From Devosia sp. (lineage in GTDB: Bacteria > Pseudomonadota > Alphaproteobacteria > Rhizobiales > Devosiaceae): a stretch of DNA of 6,950 bases. Shown here one piece after another: positions 5,619 to 6,950 of the stretch. The notes below the pieces were generated by a model, which made no database searches, had not been told where the DNA came from, and worked only from the letters and a program-made list of their open reading frames with translations. The stretch is from assembly GCA_025352765.1 (NCBI GenBank), contig JANXSI010000606.1:1-6950 (forward strand), written 5' to 3'. Within the stretch, counting starts at the first letter, position 1, and each line of letters starts with the position of its first letter. The position numbers and the translations under genes were made by a program.

Positions 5619-5760
5619 GCCTTCTCCCCGTGTGGGAGAAGGCGCTCCAACGGTTGGCACCGCGCTCTTGGCGCCCCACTCAGCCGTTCTCGCCCTCGGC
5701 CGATCCGCCTCCCATAAGGGGAGCGGGGAAGCCCCGACCGTCGGCCGGGCGCGCTTGTTC
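5619..5760. repeat. second palindromic intergenic repeat, led by a strong hairpin
   Basis: The gap after the aldo/keto reductase begins with a perfect 10-bp stem, GCCTTCTCCC (5619-5628) with GGGAGAAGGC (5634-5643), around a CGTGT loop. It continues through further short palindromes: CTCCC/GGGAG around 5709-5723 and CCGACCGTCGG at 5734-5744. The core CCTTCTCCC is shared with the repeat at 1861-2004 (there as GGGAGAAGG at 1986-1994), suggesting related dispersed elements. There is no T-run after the first hairpin, so it is not a canonical terminator, though it could stabilise the 3' end of the upstream operon mRNA. No ORF with an SD is visible here. The right boundary is approximate. Confidence 0.55.
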
Positions 5761-5840
5761 AATCTCCCGTGCCGCCCTTCCAAACCCCTCTCCGGCAACC
5801 TAGATTAGCCGCACCCACCGAATTGAATGAGCCCCCATCC

Positions 5841-6950
5841 ATGTCCGTGCATGCTGCTTTCGACCTCGTTCGCGACGAAACCATCCCCGAAATCGCCTCC
5901 GGGGTGACGCTTTACCGGCACAAGAAGACCGGCGCGGAGTTTCTGAGCTTCGTCAACGACGACGAAAACAAGGTGTTCGGCATCACCTTCAAGACGCCGC
6001 CCGAGGATTCGACGGGCGTGGCGCATATTCTCGAGCATTCGGTGCTCTGCGGCAGCCGCAAATATCCGGTCAAGAAGCCGTTCGTCGAACTGATCAAGAG
6101 TTCGATGAACACCTTCCTCAACGCCATGACGTTCCCGGACAAGACCGCCTATCCGGTGGCGAGCCAGAACCTCCAGGATTTCTACAATCTCGTCGACGTC
6201 TATCTCGACGCGGTGTTCTTCCCGCTGATCACCGAGGACACCTTCCGCCAGGAGGGCTGGCACTACGAGGCCGACGGCACGCAGATGCCATTGGCGTTCA
6301 AGGGCGTGGTGTTCAACGAGATGAAGGGCGCCTATTCGTCGCCGGCGGCGGTGCTGGGCAAGCTCAGCCAGCAATCGCTCTATCCCGACAACGCCTATGG
6401 GGTAAATTCGGGCGGCGACCCCAAGGCCATCCCGGATCTCACCTACCACTATTTCAAGAACTTCCATAAGCGGTTTTACCATCCGTCGAACGCCAGAATC
6501 GTGTTCTACGGCGATGATCCGGCGGATCGTCGCTTCGACATTCTCGACGAATATCTGAGCCAGTTCGACGCGGCGCCGGTCGATGCCGCGGTGCGGCTGC
6601 AGCCGCGCTGGAGCGTGCCGAAACACCTCGAGGGCACCTATTCGGCCAACGAGGCCGAGCCCGGCAAGAAGACCGGCATGGTGCAGATCAGCTGGATGCT
6701 CGACGAGATCGACAATCCGGAAAAGCTGCTGGCGCTCAGCGTGCTCGAGCACATCCTCGTGGGCAATTCTGCCTCGCCGCTGCGCAAGGCCCTGACCGAA
6801 TCGGGTCTGGGCGAAGGGCTCACCGGCTCGGGCCTTGCCGACGATTACCTGCAGCCCTATTTCACCGTCGGCATGAAGGGCATCGACGAGGCCGACGGCG
6901 GCAAGGTCGAGGCGCTGGTGCTCGAGACGCTCGGCAAGCTGGTCAAGGAC
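5841..6950 (+). CDS. M16C zinc metallopeptidase, PreP/insulinase-like (3' truncated by window edge)
   Basis: The first 370 codons of a large peptidase are present; the frame is open to the right edge. The inverted zinc motif HxxEH is HILEH at residues 62-66: His62 and His66 bind zinc and Glu65 is the catalytic base. The distal zinc ligand is Glu160 in VVFNEMKGAYSS. Other M16C hallmarks are SVLCGSRKYPVKKPFVEL (67-84), MNTFLNAMTFPDKTAYP (89-105) and SLYPDNAYGVNSGGDP. This matches presequence-protease (PreP/Cym1) relatives, monomeric clamshell enzymes of about 970 residues that degrade short unfolded peptides. In bacteria the role is probably general peptide turnover. No signal peptide is seen, so it is likely cytosolic. 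The ATG at 5841 has no good SD, but the next upstream candidate (TTG 5823) is worse. It stands apart from the prfC cluster across a repeat-filled gap. Confidence 0.93.
   Translation, partial: MSVHAAFDLVRDETIPEIASGVTLYRHKKTGAEFLSFVNDDENKVFGITFKTPPEDSTGVAHILEHSVLCGSRKYPVKKPFVELIKSSMNTFLNAMTFPDKTAYPVASQNLQDFYNLVDVYLDAVFFPLITEDTFRQEGWHYEADGTQMPLAFKGVVFNEMKGAYSSPAAVLGKLSQQSLYPDNAYGVNSGGDPKAIPDLTYHYFKNFHKRFYHPSNARIVFYGDDPADRRFDILDEYLSQFDAAPVDAAVRLQPRWSVPKHLEGTYSANEAEPGKKTGMVQISWMLDEIDNPEKLLALSVLEHILVGNSASPLRKALTESGLGEGLTGSGLADDYLQPYFTVGMKGIDEADGGKVEALVLETLGKLVKD

Noticed and set aside
4579..5679. Antisense ORF of 366 codons opposite the aldo/keto reductase
   Set aside because: Low-complexity shadow translation with no SD or domain; the + strand frame has a complete catalytic tetrad.
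5805..6752. Antisense ORF of 315 codons opposite the M16C peptidase
   Set aside because: The + strand carries the HxxEH zinc site and family motifs; the antisense frame is a codon-bias artefact.
1..6950. Search for CRISPR arrays, tRNA genes, transposases, phage or toxin-antitoxin genes
   Set aside because: No regularly spaced repeats, cloverleaf sequence or recognisable mobile or defence protein was seen.

Overview
The window is high-GC DNA (roughly 63-65% by eye) with dense coding. Codons mostly end in G or C, and genes are closely spaced with short Shine-Dalgarno (SD) sequences of the GAGGA/GGAG type. Protein style (FAT-GUY-like single-domain response regulator, PreP-like M16C peptidase, RF3), together with mosaic palindromic intergenic repeats, suggests an alphaproteobacterium of the Hyphomicrobiales (Rhizobiales), perhaps Devosia-like. 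This placement is an inference; no rRNA or tRNA gene is present to anchor it.

Left part (1-1000). The window opens inside the nucleotide-binding domain of an ABC exporter (+ strand, ends at 577). Two small genes on the - strand converge on it: a 75-aa conserved-looking cytosolic protein (983 to 756) and a 28-residue hydrophobic peptide (684 to 598), too short for routine gene calling but carrying a GAGGAG SD. A tandem GTAAACG repeat with 11-bp period lies between them.

Middle (1000-2050). A 226-bp divergent intergenic region leads to a single-domain response regulator (1210-1593). Next is a miniature transcription unit: an SD element perfectly complementary to the 16S rRNA 3' tail, a 23-codon ORF, and a textbook intrinsic terminator. 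A second frame through the same stretch encodes a convincing membrane segment but has no start codon, so the true product is uncertain. A palindromic intergenic repeat of about 144 bp follows.

Right part (2051-6950). prfC (release factor 3), a beta-hydroxyacid dehydrogenase-family oxidoreductase and an aldo/keto reductase form a tight + strand cluster (gaps of 22 and 7 bp), probably one operon. A 248-bp gap with a second palindromic repeat then separates the cluster from the first 370 codons of a PreP-like M16C zinc metallopeptidase, which runs off the right edge.

Most of the window is ordinary housekeeping and metabolic sequence. I do not see a defence system, phage, transposon, CRISPR array or secondary-metabolite cluster. 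The parts most worth a second look are the mini-gene at 1673-1852, the 28-aa membrane peptide, and the altered substrate loop of the dehydrogenase.
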